Positions 35,310 to 43,285 of a stretch of 64,000 nucleotides of DNA are shown one piece after another. This DNA is from Xenophilus aerolatus. GTDB lineage: Bacteria; Pseudomonadota; Gammaproteobacteria; Burkholderiales; Burkholderiaceae_C. Every line of letters starts with the position of its first letter. Positions within the stretch are counted from its first letter, which is position 1. The stretch lies in NCBI GenBank assembly GCA_029968055.1, contig JASCNX010000001.1:1550001-1614000 (forward strand), in the 5' to 3' direction. Position numbers and translations under genes: made by a program. Below the pieces are notes generated by a model. It did no database searches. It was given only the letters and a program-made list of their open reading frames with translations, and was not told the DNA's origin.

Positions 35310-36689
35310 GTGAACCTGCGCACCAAGATCGTCGCCCTGGCCGTGGCCCCGCTGCTGGTGGCGCTGCTGCTGGTGGCGCTGGCGGTGCGCCACCAGGAAC
35401 GCGACCTGGCGCGGCGCGAACGGGTGCTGATCGAGCAGAGCTACATGGCCCAGCGCCGCGGCGAGCTGCGCAGCTACGTCGACCTGGCGGTGAGCATCGT
35501 GCGGCCGCTGTACGAGGCCGGCCAGGACGACGAGGCCACGCGCGCCGAGGCGCTGCGGCGGCTGGCCGCGCTGGACTACGGCAGCGACGGCTACTTCTTC
35601 GTCTACGACCTGCAGGGCCGCTCGCTGATGCATTCGCGCCAGCCGGAGCTGGTGGGCCAGGACCTGTGGGACCTGCGCGATTCGCAGGGCCGCTATACCA
35701 TCCGTGACCTCATCGCCGGCGCGCAGCGCGGCGGCGGCAGCTACGTCGAATACGAATGGCGCAAGCCCTCGCTGGGCACGGCGGCGCCCAAGCTGGGCTA
35801 CGTCACGGCCTTCCCGCGCTGGAACTGGATGGTCGGCACCGGGCTGTACCTGGACGACATCCAGTCCACCATGGATTCGCTGGACCGCCAGATCAGCAGC
35901 AACGTGACGACCACGCTGCTGTGGATCGCCGGCATCGCCGCGCTGTGCCTGGCGGCCGTGAGCGCGGGCGGGCTGGCGCTCAACCTCAGCGAGCACCGCG
36001 TGGCCGAGGCCAAGCTGCGCCTGCTGGCGCGGCGCGTGGTGCAGTCGCAGGAGGAGGAACGCGGCCACCTCGCCCGCGAGCTGCACGACGGCACCAGCCA
36101 GACGCTGGTGTCGGCCAAGCTGCTGATCGAGTCGGCCGTCGATGCGCTGGCGCGCGAGCAGCGGCCGGTGCCGCCCGCGCTGCCCAAGGCGCTGCAGCGG
36201 CTGGGCGATTCGCTCACCGAAGTGCGCCGCATCTCGCACCGGCTGCGCCCGGCCCTGCTCGACACGCTGGGCCTGCCGGCCGCCATCGAGCGGCTGGGCG
36301 ACGAGTTCGGCGAGGACGGCACGCTGACGACCACGCTCGACGTGGAGGGCGAGCCCTTCGAGCTGTCGCCGGACGTGAAGACGGCGCTCTTCCGTGTGAC
36401 GCAGGAGGCGCTGACCAACGTGCACAAGCACGCCCACGCGCGGCGGGTGCACATCGCGTTGCGCTTCGACCCGTCGGCCGGCGTCCGCCTCGATGTCGAG
36501 GACGACGGTGCGGGCTTCGACGTCGAGGCCGCGCAGGCCGACCCGCGCCGCGGCATCGGCCTGCGCAACATGCGAGAACGCCTGGGCGCCATCGGCGGCC
36601 AGCTGCACATGCGCTCGGGGGCCGGCCGCACCACGGTCACCGCCGAGGTGCCGGCCGCCAGCGCCCGCGCCGAAGGGGCCCCCGCATGA
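35310..36689 (+). CDS. Cache-domain sensor histidine kinase (NarX/HisKA_3 type)
   Basis: The 459-residue protein has a membrane helix near the N-terminus (IVALAVAPLLVALLLVALAV), a periplasmic single Cache domain (about 45-195; GSDGYFFVYDLQGRSLMH and FPRWNWMVGTGLYLDDI are its strands), a second membrane helix, and a HisKA_3 domain with the phospho-His in LARELHDGTSQTL. The ATPase domain shows RVTQEALTNVHKHA and GIGLRNMRERL. Single Cache domains of this type bind small carboxylates such as pyruvate or acetate. GTG at 35310 is chosen over an earlier GTG at 35277 because the family starts just before the first helix. It lies upstream of its regulator and of cstA. Confidence 0.9.
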   Translation: MNLRTKIVALAVAPLLVALLLVALAVRHQERDLARRERVLIEQSYMAQRRGELRSYVDLAVSIVRPLYEAGQDDEATRAEALRRLAALDYGSDGYFFVYDLQGRSLMHSRQPELVGQDLWDLRDSQGRYTIRDLIAGAQRGGGSYVEYEWRKPSLGTAAPKLGYVTAFPRWNWMVGTGLYLDDIQSTMDSLDRQISSNVTTTLLWIAGIAALCLAAVSAGGLALNLSEHRVAEAKLRLLARRVVQSQEEERGHLARELHDGTSQTLVSAKLLIESAVDALAREQRPVPPALPKALQRLGDSLTEVRRISHRLRPALLDTLGLPAAIERLGDEFGEDGTLTTTLDVEGEPFELSPDVKTALFRVTQEALTNVHKHAHARRVHIALRFDPSAGVRLDVEDDGAGFDVEAAQADPRRGIGLRNMRERLGAIGGQLHMRSGAGRTTVTAEVPAASARAEGAPA

Positions 36690-36724
36690 GCGCCCGCCCC
36701 GTCGCTGCAAAGGCGCACCCATGA
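36686..36724 (+). CDS. Possible 12-codon coupling minicistron
   Basis: The reading MSARPVAAKAHP starts at an ATG overlapping the kinase stop (ATGA) and ends at a TGA overlapping the regulator's ATG (ATGA). It therefore fills exactly the space between kinase and regulator. It also contains the regulator's Shine-Dalgarno (AAAGG). A coupling role is inference; chance is possible. Confidence 0.3.
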   Translation: MSARPVAAKAHP

Positions 36725-37359
36725 ACGCCGCGACGCCGGTGCGCCTCTTCCTCGTCGACGACCACCCGCTGGTGCGCGACGGCCTGCGCGCGCGCCTGGG
36801 CGCGGTGCCGGGGCTGGAGATCGTGGGCGAGGCCGGCAGCGCCGCCGAGGCACTGGCGCAGGTCGATGCGCTGCGGCCAGACCTGATGCTGGTGGACGTC
36901 GGCATGAAGGACATGAACGGCATCGAGCTGGCCGCGCTGCTGCTGCAGCGGCCCGCGGCGCCGCACGTCGTGATGCTCAGCATGTACGACAACCCCGAGT
37001 ACGTGCAGCGTGCGCTGCAGGCCGGTGCGCACGGCTACGTGCTCAAGGACGCCCCGGCCTCGGAGATCGTGGCCGCGATCGAGGCGGTGTCGGCCGGCGG
37101 CACCTTCCTCAGCCCCGCGGTGTCGAAGAAGCTGTTTCGCAACCAGGCGGCACGGCCCTTGCTCACGCCCCGGGAGGCCGAGATCCTCACCGCCCTCGGC
37201 CGCGGCGAATCGAGCAAGCAGATCGCCCGCAGCCTGGGCCTGAGCGTGCGCACCGTCGACGCGCACCGCCAGAGCATCAAGCGCCGCCTGGGCATCGACG
37301 GCCAGGCCGAGCTCATCAAGTACGCGGTGGAGCACACGCGGCAGTTCGGCGGCGCTTGA
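36721..37359 (+). CDS. NarL/LuxR family response regulator
   Basis: The 212-residue protein has a receiver domain with phospho-acceptor Asp59 (LMLVDVGMKDMNG), Lys in GYVLKDAPASE, and a C-terminal LuxR-type helix-turn-helix (TPREAEILTALGRGESSKQI, then SLGLSVRTVDAHRQSIKRRL). It is the partner of the upstream Cache kinase. The next gene is cstA, and a 19-bp dyad lies between them, so cstA is the likely target. Start ATG has AAAGG seven bases upstream. Confidence 0.93.
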   Translation: MNAATPVRLFLVDDHPLVRDGLRARLGAVPGLEIVGEAGSAAEALAQVDALRPDLMLVDVGMKDMNGIELAALLLQRPAAPHVVMLSMYDNPEYVQRALQAGAHGYVLKDAPASEIVAAIEAVSAGGTFLSPAVSKKLFRNQAARPLLTPREAEILTALGRGESSKQIARSLGLSVRTVDAHRQSIKRRLGIDGQAELIKYAVEHTRQFGGA

Positions 37360-37361
37360 GC

Positions 37362-37380
37362 CCTAGGGTTGTCCCTTAGG
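37362..37380. promoter_or_regulatory. Inverted repeat CCTAGGG-TTGT-CCCTTAGG upstream of cstA
   Basis: CCTAGGGTTGTCCCTTAGG begins three bases after the response-regulator stop. The half sites CCTAGGG and CCTAAGGG (reverse strand) differ by one base, and the size fits a site for a dimeric LuxR-type regulator. It is a candidate operator for the adjacent regulator. Confidence 0.5.
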
Positions 37381-37385
37381 CAATG

Positions 37386-37406
37386 CTGCGCAACCTCCTT
37401 GCGCAG
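37386..37406 (+). promoter_or_regulatory. Stem-loop in cstA leader
   Basis: CTGCGCAA and TTGCGCAG form a perfect eight-pair inverted repeat around a five-base centre (CCTCC), 67 bases upstream of the cstA start. It could be an RNA hairpin in the leader or a second DNA site. No U-run follows, so termination is unlikely. Confidence 0.4.
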
Positions 37407-37473
37407 TGCAACCGATGCGGCGTCGCCCCGCAAAGGAAAAACTCCCGGGGTTCCAATCCGAGGAGACATCTTC

Positions 37474-39540
37474 ATGCACAGCATCCGCCGCCACCTGGTG
37501 TGGCTGGTCGTGGCCGTGGTCGGCGCCTTCGCGCTCGGCACCGTGGCCCTCAGCCGGGGCGAGAGCATCAACGCGTTGTGGGTGGTCACGGCCGCCATCT
37601 GCGTGTACCTGATCGCCTACCGCTACTACAGCCTCTTCATCGCCGACAAGGTGCTCGGCCTGGACGGCAGCCGCAAGACGCCGGCGCACCGCCACAACGA
37701 CGGCCTGGACTACGTGCCGACCGACAAGAACGTGCTGTTCGGCCACCACTTCGCGGCCATCGCAGGCGCGGGCCCGCTGGTCGGCCCGGTGCTGGCGGCG
37801 CAGATGGGCTACCTGCCCGGCCTGCTGTGGGTGCTGGCGGGCGTGGTCTTCGCCGGCGCGGTGCAGGACTTCATCATCCTGTTCATCTCCACGCGGCGCG
37901 ACGGCCGCTCGCTGGGCGACCTGGTCAAGCAGGAGATGGGCGTGGTGCCCGGCATGATCGCGCTCTTCGGCACCTTCATGATCATGATCATCATCCTGGC
38001 GGTGCTGGCCCTGATCGTGGTGAAGGCGCTGGCCGAATCGCCCTGGGGCACCTTCACCGTGGCGGCGACGATTCCCGTCGCGGTGTTCATGGGCCTGTAC
38101 CTGCGCTACATCCGCCCGGGGCGCATCGGCGAGGTGTCCGTCATCGGCTTCGTGTTGCTCATGGCGGCCATCTTCGGCGGCCAGGCGGTGAGCCAGAACC
38201 CCGCGTGGGCGCCGCTCTTCACCTTCGACGGCAAGGCGCTCACCTGGATGCTGGTGGGCTACGGCTTCGTGGCCGCCAGCCTGCCGGTGTGGCTGCTGCT
38301 GGCGCCGCGCGACTACCTGTCGACCTTCCTGAAGATCGGCACCATCGTCGCGCTGGCCATCGGCATCGTGTTCGTGATGCCCACGCTGCAGATGCCGGCG
38401 CTCACGCAGTTCGCGCAGGGCAACGGCCCGGTGTGGTCGGGCAGCCTGTTCCCGTTCCTCTTCATCACCATCGCCTGCGGCGCGGTGTCGGGCTTCCATG
38501 CGCTGATCTCCTCGGGCACCACGCCCAAGATGCTCGACAACGAGAAGCACGCCCGCTTCATCGGCTACGGCGGCATGCTGGCCGAGTCCTTCGTCGCGGT
38601 GATGGCGCTGGTCGCGGCCTCGTGCATCGAGCCGGGCATCTACTTCGCGATGAACAGCCCCGCCGCGCTGGTGGGCAGCACGCCCGAGGCCGTGGCGCAG
38701 GTCATCTCTGGCTGGGGCTTCACCGTCACGCCCGACATGCTGCTGCAGACCGCCAAGGACGTGGGCGAGAGCACCATCCTCGGCCGCGCGGGCGGCGCGC
38801 CGACCCTGGCCGTGGGCATGGCGCACATCCTGCACCAGGCCATCGGCGGCCCCGCCATGATGGCCTTCTGGTACCACTTCGCGATCCTGTTCGAGGCGCT
38901 GTTCATCCTCACCGCCGTCGATGCCGGCACCCGCGCCGGCCGCTTCATGCTGCAGGACCTGATGGGCAGCTTCGTGCCCGCGCTCAAGCGCACCGACTCG
39001 CTGCCGGCCAACCTCTTCGCCACCGCGCTCACCGTGGCGGCCTGGGGCTACTTCCTCTACCAGGGCGTGGTCGATCCGCTGGGCGGCATCAACACGCTGT
39101 GGCCGCTGTTCGGCATCTCCAACCAGATGCTGGCCGCGGTGGCGCTGATGCTCGGCGTGGTGGTGCTGTTCCGCATGAAGCGCGAGCGCTACGCCTGGGT
39201 GGCGGCGGCCCCGGCCGCCTGGCTGCTGGCCTGCACGCTCACGGCCGGCTGGCAGAAAATCTTCTCGGCCGACCCGAAGGTGGGCTTCCTCGCACATGCC
39301 GCGCGCTACACCGAGGGCCTGGCCAACGGCGTGTTGGTGGCGCCGGCCAAGACGCCCGAGGCCATGGCCCGCATCGTCTTCAACGACCGGCTCGACGCCG
39401 GGCTGTGTGCCCTTTTCATGTTCGTGGTGCTCAGCGTGCTCGTCTACAGCGTCAAGGCCTGCCTGGCCGCGCGCGCCGCCAACCGGCCGACCGTGCACGA
39501 GACGCCGTACGAGCCCCTGGCGGCGGTTCCCGCACGATGA
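37474..39540 (+). CDS. cstA: CstA-family carbon starvation/pyruvate transporter
   Basis: The 688-residue protein has about 16-18 membrane segments and the CstA signature blocks: RKTPAHRHNDGLDYVPTDKN, GHHFAAIAGAGPLVGPVLAA and CGAVSGFHALISSGTTPKML. Characterised members (CstA, BtsT) take up pyruvate or peptides with protons. ATG at 37474 is preceded by GAGGAG; an in-frame start further upstream lacks this and lies over the regulatory dyad. The upstream Cache kinase/LuxR regulator pair and the downstream YbdD gene make a sense-and-uptake unit. Confidence 0.95.
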   Translation: MHSIRRHLVWLVVAVVGAFALGTVALSRGESINALWVVTAAICVYLIAYRYYSLFIADKVLGLDGSRKTPAHRHNDGLDYVPTDKNVLFGHHFAAIAGAGPLVGPVLAAQMGYLPGLLWVLAGVVFAGAVQDFIILFISTRRDGRSLGDLVKQEMGVVPGMIALFGTFMIMIIILAVLALIVVKALAESPWGTFTVAATIPVAVFMGLYLRYIRPGRIGEVSVIGFVLLMAAIFGGQAVSQNPAWAPLFTFDGKALTWMLVGYGFVAASLPVWLLLAPRDYLSTFLKIGTIVALAIGIVFVMPTLQMPALTQFAQGNGPVWSGSLFPFLFITIACGAVSGFHALISSGTTPKMLDNEKHARFIGYGGMLAESFVAVMALVAASCIEPGIYFAMNSPAALVGSTPEAVAQVISGWGFTVTPDMLLQTAKDVGESTILGRAGGAPTLAVGMAHILHQAIGGPAMMAFWYHFAILFEALFILTAVDAGTRAGRFMLQDLMGSFVPALKRTDSLPANLFATALTVAAWGYFLYQGVVDPLGGINTLWPLFGISNQMLAAVALMLGVVVLFRMKRERYAWVAAAPAAWLLACTLTAGWQKIFSADPKVGFLAHAARYTEGLANGVLVAPAKTPEAMARIVFNDRLDAGLCALFMFVVLSVLVYSVKACLAARAANRPTVHETPYEPLAAVPAR

Positions 39541-39767
39541 TGATGAAGCTCGGCAACCTCGACCTGCCCGAGGCGGGGCGCTACCTCGCGCGTTCGACGC
39601 GCGCGCTGGGCCAGTCGCTGCGGCTGATGGTGGGGCTGCCCGACTACGACACCTACCTGTCGCACATGGCGGCCACGCACCCGGAGCGAGCGCCGATGAG
39701 CTACGAAGCCTTCTTCCGAGAACGGTTGGAGGCGCGCTACGGCGCGGGCAAGGGGCGCTGCTGCTGA
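39537..39767 (+). CDS. YbdD/YjiX family small protein
   Basis: The 76-residue protein follows cstA, overlapping its stop (ATGATGATG run). It matches the YbdD/YjiX (DUF466) family: LMVGLPDYDTYLSHMAATHP is the conserved core with the terminal CC pair. In E. coli the homologous gene also follows cstA or btsT and was implicated in pyruvate uptake. Three successive ATG codons make the exact start uncertain by up to six bases. Confidence 0.9.
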   Translation: MMMKLGNLDLPEAGRYLARSTRALGQSLRLMVGLPDYDTYLSHMAATHPERAPMSYEAFFRERLEARYGAGKGRCC

Positions 39768-39864
39768 GCTGCGCCGCACACGCCGCTGGCCGTTGAGCCG
39801 GCGGCCGCTCGCGCCCAGGGAGCGGGCGCTGCGGCCAACGTCGTTCAAGAGTTTGCGGCGCTCC

Positions 39865-40497
39865 TCACTGCGCCAGCTTGCGCAGCAGCCAGGCCATCGC
39901 GGCCTGTTGCACCTTGAGGTCGCCGCCCGCATCGACCGCCAGCGCCGCACGGTCGAAGGCCGCCGACAACAGGTCGCCCAGCACCGGCAGCGCCACGCCG
40001 CGCGGCGTGACGCCGGCCGCGATCAGCCCTTCCGCCAGCGTGGCCGCGGCAGCGGCACCGTCCATCGCCAGCACCTCCGCCAGGCCGAGCACGGCCGGCC
40101 CGTCGACCAGCAGCAAGCGCGTGCGACCCGGCGCCGTCATGGCGCGGAGGTAGGCGTCGCTGCCGGCGATCAGGGCCTTGAGCGGCGGCAGTCCTTCGCG
40201 GGCCGCCGCGCGGATGTCCTCGGCCACGGCGGCCATCTCGCGTGCCAGCACGGCGCGGAACAGGTCGCGCTTGTCGGCGAAGTGGTGGTACAGCGCGCCG
40301 CGCGTGGTGCCCGCCGCGGCGGCCACCTCGGGCGTGGAAGTGCCGGCGTAGCCCTGGCCGACGAAGAGCGCGCGCGCCGCGTCCATCAGCGCGCCGCGGG
40401 TGGCCTCGGTGCGCTCGCGGTTGCTGCGCGGGGCGGTGGCAGGCACATCGACCGCGGCGGCCATGGGCTTGCGATCGACAGGGTCATCCTGTGACAT
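39865..40497 (-). CDS. TetR family transcriptional repressor
   Basis: The 210-residue protein has the TetR helix-turn-helix: [20 protein letters not shown], then [23 protein letters not shown]. The C-terminal ligand domain is helical and not family-specific. ATG at 40497 is chosen because the operator 40498-40514 abuts it; an ATG at 40524 would place the operator inside the gene. It is divergent from a VOC protein with two matching operators in the 73-base gap, so it probably represses both genes. Confidence 0.9.
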   Translation of the reverse strand: MSQDDPVDRKPMAAAVDVPATAPRSNRERTEATRGALMDAARALFVGQGYAGTSTPEVAAAAGTTRGALYHHFADKRDLFRAVLAREMAAVAEDIRAAAREGLPPLKALIAGSDAYLRAMTAPGRTRLLLVDGPAVLGLAEVLAMDGAAAAATLAEGLIAAGVTPRGVALPVLGDLLSAAFDRAALAVDAGGDLKVQQAAMAWLLRKLAQ

Positions 40498-40514
40498 ACA
40501 TACAGCCTGTACGT
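40498..40514. promoter_or_regulatory. TetR operator 1 (ACATACAGCCTGTACGT)
   Basis: This 17-bp dyad, ACATACAG-C-CTGTACGT, matches the site at 40528-40544 and abuts the TetR start codon. Confidence 0.7.
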
Positions 40515-40527
40515 TAATCTTCATGAA

Positions 40528-40544
40528 ACATGCAGACTGTATGT
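40528..40544. promoter_or_regulatory. TetR operator 2 (ACATGCAGACTGTATGT)
   Basis: This 17-bp dyad, ACATGCAG-A-CTGTATGT, has the same ACATRCAG-N-CTGTAYGT plan as operator 1. The centres are 30 bp apart, close to three helical turns. Confidence 0.7.
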
Positions 40545-40570
40545 TAGTTCAATCCTTTCCAGGAGAAGCG

Positions 40571-41014
40571 ATGTCCGCGCCCTTCAAGGTCAGCAGCTAC
40601 TACCCCGTCGTCATGACCCGCGACGTTGCCGGCACCAGCGCGTTCTGGCGCACGCATTTCGGTTTCGTGCCGCTGTTCACGAGCGACTGGTACGTCCACC
40701 TGCAGCTGGAAGGCGACGCTGCTGTCAACCTGGCCGTGCTCGACGGCGGCCACGCCACCATCCCCGAGGCCGCGCGCGGCCAGGTGGCCGCCGGCCTGCT
40801 GCTGAATTTCGAGGTCGACGACGTGGATGCCTTCCATGCGCGCGTGCAGGCCGCCGGCCTGCCGGTGCTGCTGCCGCTGCGCGACGAAGCCTTCGGCCAG
40901 CGCCACTTCATCACCCGCGACCCGAATGGGGTGCTGATCGACGTGATCAAGCCGATCCCGCCGACGGGCGAGTTCGTGCAGCAGTACGAGGCCTCGGCAT
41001 TGCCACAAGGCTGA
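40571..41014 (+). CDS. VOC family (glyoxalase-like) protein
   Basis: The 147-residue protein has two VOC modules. Module one begins [20 protein letters not shown], module two [20 protein letters not shown], and [14 protein letters not shown] is the C-terminal strand. The usual first His ligand is not present in module one, so it may be a binding protein (bleomycin-resistance-like) rather than a metal enzyme. It has AGGAG in front of the ATG and is divergent from the TetR gene with twin operators between, so it is likely induced by the TetR ligand. Confidence 0.87.
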   Translation: MSAPFKVSSYYPVVMTRDVAGTSAFWRTHFGFVPLFTSDWYVHLQLEGDAAVNLAVLDGGHATIPEAARGQVAAGLLLNFEVDDVDAFHARVQAAGLPVLLPLRDEAFGQRHFITRDPNGVLIDVIKPIPPTGEFVQQYEASALPQG

Positions 41015-41033
41015 CACGGGGGCGCCGGCGGCC

Positions 41034-41050
41034 GCTATAGACTTCATAGC
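41034..41050. repeat. 17-bp extragenic palindrome, copy 2 (GCTATAGACTTCATAGC)
   Basis: Perfect five-base arms GCTAT/ATAGC surround a seven-base centre. It shares its design and length with copies at 9168 and 53930 and lies in the gap between the VOC and M23 peptidase genes. Confidence 0.6.
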
Positions 41051-41106
41051 GCGTCGCGCCTGGTCCACAGGCGTCGGCCCATTTGGTTCCTGATCCAGCG
41101 CCCTGC

Positions 41107-41979
41107 ATGACACCGACTTCCATTTCCCACCCGTTGCGCCGCCGCCATGTGATCGCCGGCCTGGCTGCCGGCCTGGTCGCCCCCGCCGTCCTGGCCGCGC
41201 GCCCCGGCACGCCGCCGGCGCCCTCGCTCTGGCCCAGGGCACTCGCGGTGCCGGGCGGCGTGGCACGGCTGTCGCTCGGGCCGGCCGCCGACCGGCCGGT
41301 GGCCCACACGCGCGTCGGCGAGGCGCAGGTGCCGCTGCTGGTGGTGGGCGATGCGATCGACTGGACCGCGCTGGTCGGCATCCCGCTGGCGGCCACGCCG
41401 GGCGGGGCCACCATCACCAGCGCGGGCCGCAGCGTCCCGTACACCGTCGCGCCCAAGCAGTACCGCGAGCAGCACCTCAAGGTGGCGCCGGGCACGGTCG
41501 ATCTCTCCGCCGAGGACACGGCGCGCTACGAGCGCGAGCGCGCCCACCTGGCCGGCGTGATGGCGACCTTCACCGATGCGCCGCCCGCCACGCTGCACAT
41601 GGCGGTGCCGGTGCCCGGCCGGCGCTCCAGCTCCTTCGGCCTGCGGCGCGTGTTCAACGGGCAGTCGCGCAATCCGCACAGCGGCATGGACATCGCGGCC
41701 GGCACCGGCACGCCCGTGCGCGCCCCGCTCGCGGGCCGGGTGATCGACACCGGCAACTATTTCTTCAACGGCGGCACCGTGTGGCTCGACCACGGCGCCG
41801 GCCTGCTCAGCATGTACTGCCACCTCAGCCGCGTCGACTGCAAGGCGGGCGACGCGGTGAAGGCCGGCGACGCCTTCTGCGCGGTGGGGGCCACCGGCCG
41901 CGTGACCGGGCCGCACCTGCACTGGTCGGTGATGCTCAACCGCGCGATGGTCGACCCGGCCCTGTTCATCGACGCATGA
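41107..41979 (+). CDS. M23 family metallopeptidase (LytM domain)
   Basis: The 290-residue protein has an N-terminal export signal (RRRHVIAGLAAGLVAPAVLA, arginine-rich before the hydrophobic part) and a C-terminal LytM domain. Zinc ligands are in NPHSGMDIAAG (H-x-x-x-D) and GPHLHWSVM (H-x-H). RRSSSFGLRRVFNGQSRNPH is typical of the M23 family acting on peptidoglycan peptide cross-links. The middle part (about 50-175) is a beta-rich region that presents the domain. All metal ligands are kept, so it is probably an active endopeptidase. Confidence 0.92.
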   Translation: MTPTSISHPLRRRHVIAGLAAGLVAPAVLAARPGTPPAPSLWPRALAVPGGVARLSLGPAADRPVAHTRVGEAQVPLLVVGDAIDWTALVGIPLAATPGGATITSAGRSVPYTVAPKQYREQHLKVAPGTVDLSAEDTARYERERAHLAGVMATFTDAPPATLHMAVPVPGRRSSSFGLRRVFNGQSRNPHSGMDIAAGTGTPVRAPLAGRVIDTGNYFFNGGTVWLDHGAGLLSMYCHLSRVDCKAGDAVKAGDAFCAVGATGRVTGPHLHWSVMLNRAMVDPALFIDA

Positions 41980-41996
41980 CCGCCGCGTCCGACCGA

Positions 41997-42025
41997 TTGA
42001 CGTGCAGGCTGGTTGCGCCTTAAAA
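41997..42025 (+). promoter_or_regulatory. Candidate sigma70 promoter of the GAF gene
   Basis: TTGACG (41997-42002) and TTAAAA (42020-42025) are separated by 17 bases, just after the M23 peptidase stop and 26 bases before the GAF start codon. Confidence 0.5.
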
Positions 42026-42050
42026 CGGTGCAAAACAGGAGTCGGGCGCG

Positions 42051-42557
42051 ATGATCGCTGATTTATTCGAACAGGCCCTCGGGCGTGCCGCGGCACTGCC
42101 CACGGACGCGCCTGCCGAGCGCATCGATCGCGCCGTGCACGACGTGGTGCAGCTCATGCGCGAGCATCTGGAGATGGACGTCGCCTTCGTCTCGCACCTG
42201 CACGGTGGGCGCCGCTACTTCGTCACCGTCGACACGCGGGCCGGCGCCGAGGTGATCGCCACCGGCGGCTCGGCGCCGGCCGACGAGAGCTTTTGCCAGC
42301 GCGTGATCGACGGCCGCCTGCCGCAGAGCATCCAGGACGTGCGCCTGCTGCCCGGCGCCGCCGAACTGCCGCGCACGCCCTTCAGCATCGGCTCGCATCT
42401 GAGCACGCCCGTGGTGCTGGGCGACGGCAGCGTCTACGGCACGATGTGCTGCTTCAGCTTCGAGGCGGCACGGCCCCTCGTCGACCGCGACCTCAAGCGC
42501 CTGCGGATGGCGGCCGAGCTCACGGCGCGCCTGATCGACCAGCGGCATCGCGTCTGA
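42051..42557 (+). CDS. GAF domain protein
   Basis: The 168-residue protein is a single GAF domain. MREHLEMDVAFVSHLHGGRR, the ADESFCQRVIDGRLPQSIQD block and GSHLSTPVVLGDGSVYGTMC are the characteristic strands and helix. GAF domains bind cyclic nucleotides, haem or other small ligands; FCQRVI and GTMCCFS resemble the type that pairs with diguanylate cyclases and kinases. No output domain is attached, so it may act in trans. AGGAG precedes the start by nine bases. Confidence 0.88.
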   Translation: MIADLFEQALGRAAALPTDAPAERIDRAVHDVVQLMREHLEMDVAFVSHLHGGRRYFVTVDTRAGAEVIATGGSAPADESFCQRVIDGRLPQSIQDVRLLPGAAELPRTPFSIGSHLSTPVVLGDGSVYGTMCCFSFEAARPLVDRDLKRLRMAAELTARLIDQRHRV

Positions 42558-42636
42558 GCCGAGGCGCGCTCGGCCGCCGCCGCGACAATGCGGTCCTCCT
42601 GCGGCCGCGCTGAGGCGTTGGAGACGAGCCCACGCC

Positions 42637-43278
42637 ATGACCGCCCCTGCCACCGCCCCCCTCCTCCAGCTGCGCGACCTGCGCGTTGCCTTCCCCGGCG
42701 AGGCGCCGCTGATCGACTGCCCGTCGCTGGCGCTGCCGTGCGGCCTCACGCTGATCGAAGGGGACACCGGCTCGGGCAAGACCACGCTGTTGCGCGTGCT
42801 GGCCGGCGAACTGCCCGCGCAAGGCACGCTGGCGCTGGCCGGCATCAAATTTGCGCAGTCGCCCCAGGCCTACCGGCGCGCCGTGTTCCATGTCGATGCG
42901 CGCGACCCGGCGTTCGACGCGCTCACGCCGCGCGCCTGCGCCGCCGCTTGGCGCGAGGACGACCCGCGCTTCGATGCCGCGCGCTGGTCCTCGATGGTCG
43001 AGGGCTTCGCGCTGGGCGAGCACCTCGACAAGCGCATGGACATGCTCTCCACCGGCTCGCGGCGCAAGGTGGTGCTGGCCGCCGCGCTGGCCAGCGGCCG
43101 GGCCCTGGTGCTGCTCGACGAGCCCACCGCCGCGCTCGACAAGGCCTCGGTGCGCTGGCTGTGGCAGGCCCTGGCCGAGAGCACGCAGCGCCGCGCGCGA
43201 CAGGCCATCGTCGTGGCCAGCAACCTGCCCGTGGAGGGCCTGCCGCTGGCCGCCACCATCACCCTTCCGCTTCGCTGA
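42637..43278 (+). CDS. Orphan ABC-type ATPase
   Basis: The 213-residue protein has a full nucleotide-binding core: Walker A GDTGSGKTT (42-50), signature LSTGSRRKV, Walker B ALVLLDEP with the catalytic Glu, and the D-loop AALD. At the H-loop position the sequence is VVASNLP, so the switch His is missing. The signature LSTGS is also atypical (LSGGQ). It is followed eight bases later by an exported protein, and no permease gene is close. It could be the ATPase of an unlinked transporter or a regulatory, non-transport ABC protein. Confidence 0.85.
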   Translation: MTAPATAPLLQLRDLRVAFPGEAPLIDCPSLALPCGLTLIEGDTGSGKTTLLRVLAGELPAQGTLALAGIKFAQSPQAYRRAVFHVDARDPAFDALTPRACAAAWREDDPRFDAARWSSMVEGFALGEHLDKRMDMLSTGSRRKVVLAAALASGRALVLLDEPTAALDKASVRWLWQALAESTQRRARQAIVVASNLPVEGLPLAATITLPLR

Positions 43279-43285
43279 CCGATCG

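Noticed and set aside
41011-41041. A promoter CTGACA...TATAGA for the M23 peptidase gene
   Set aside because: Spacing is 19 bases and the TATAGA is part of the 17-bp palindrome GCTATAGACTTCATAGC, so the match is better explained by the repeat.
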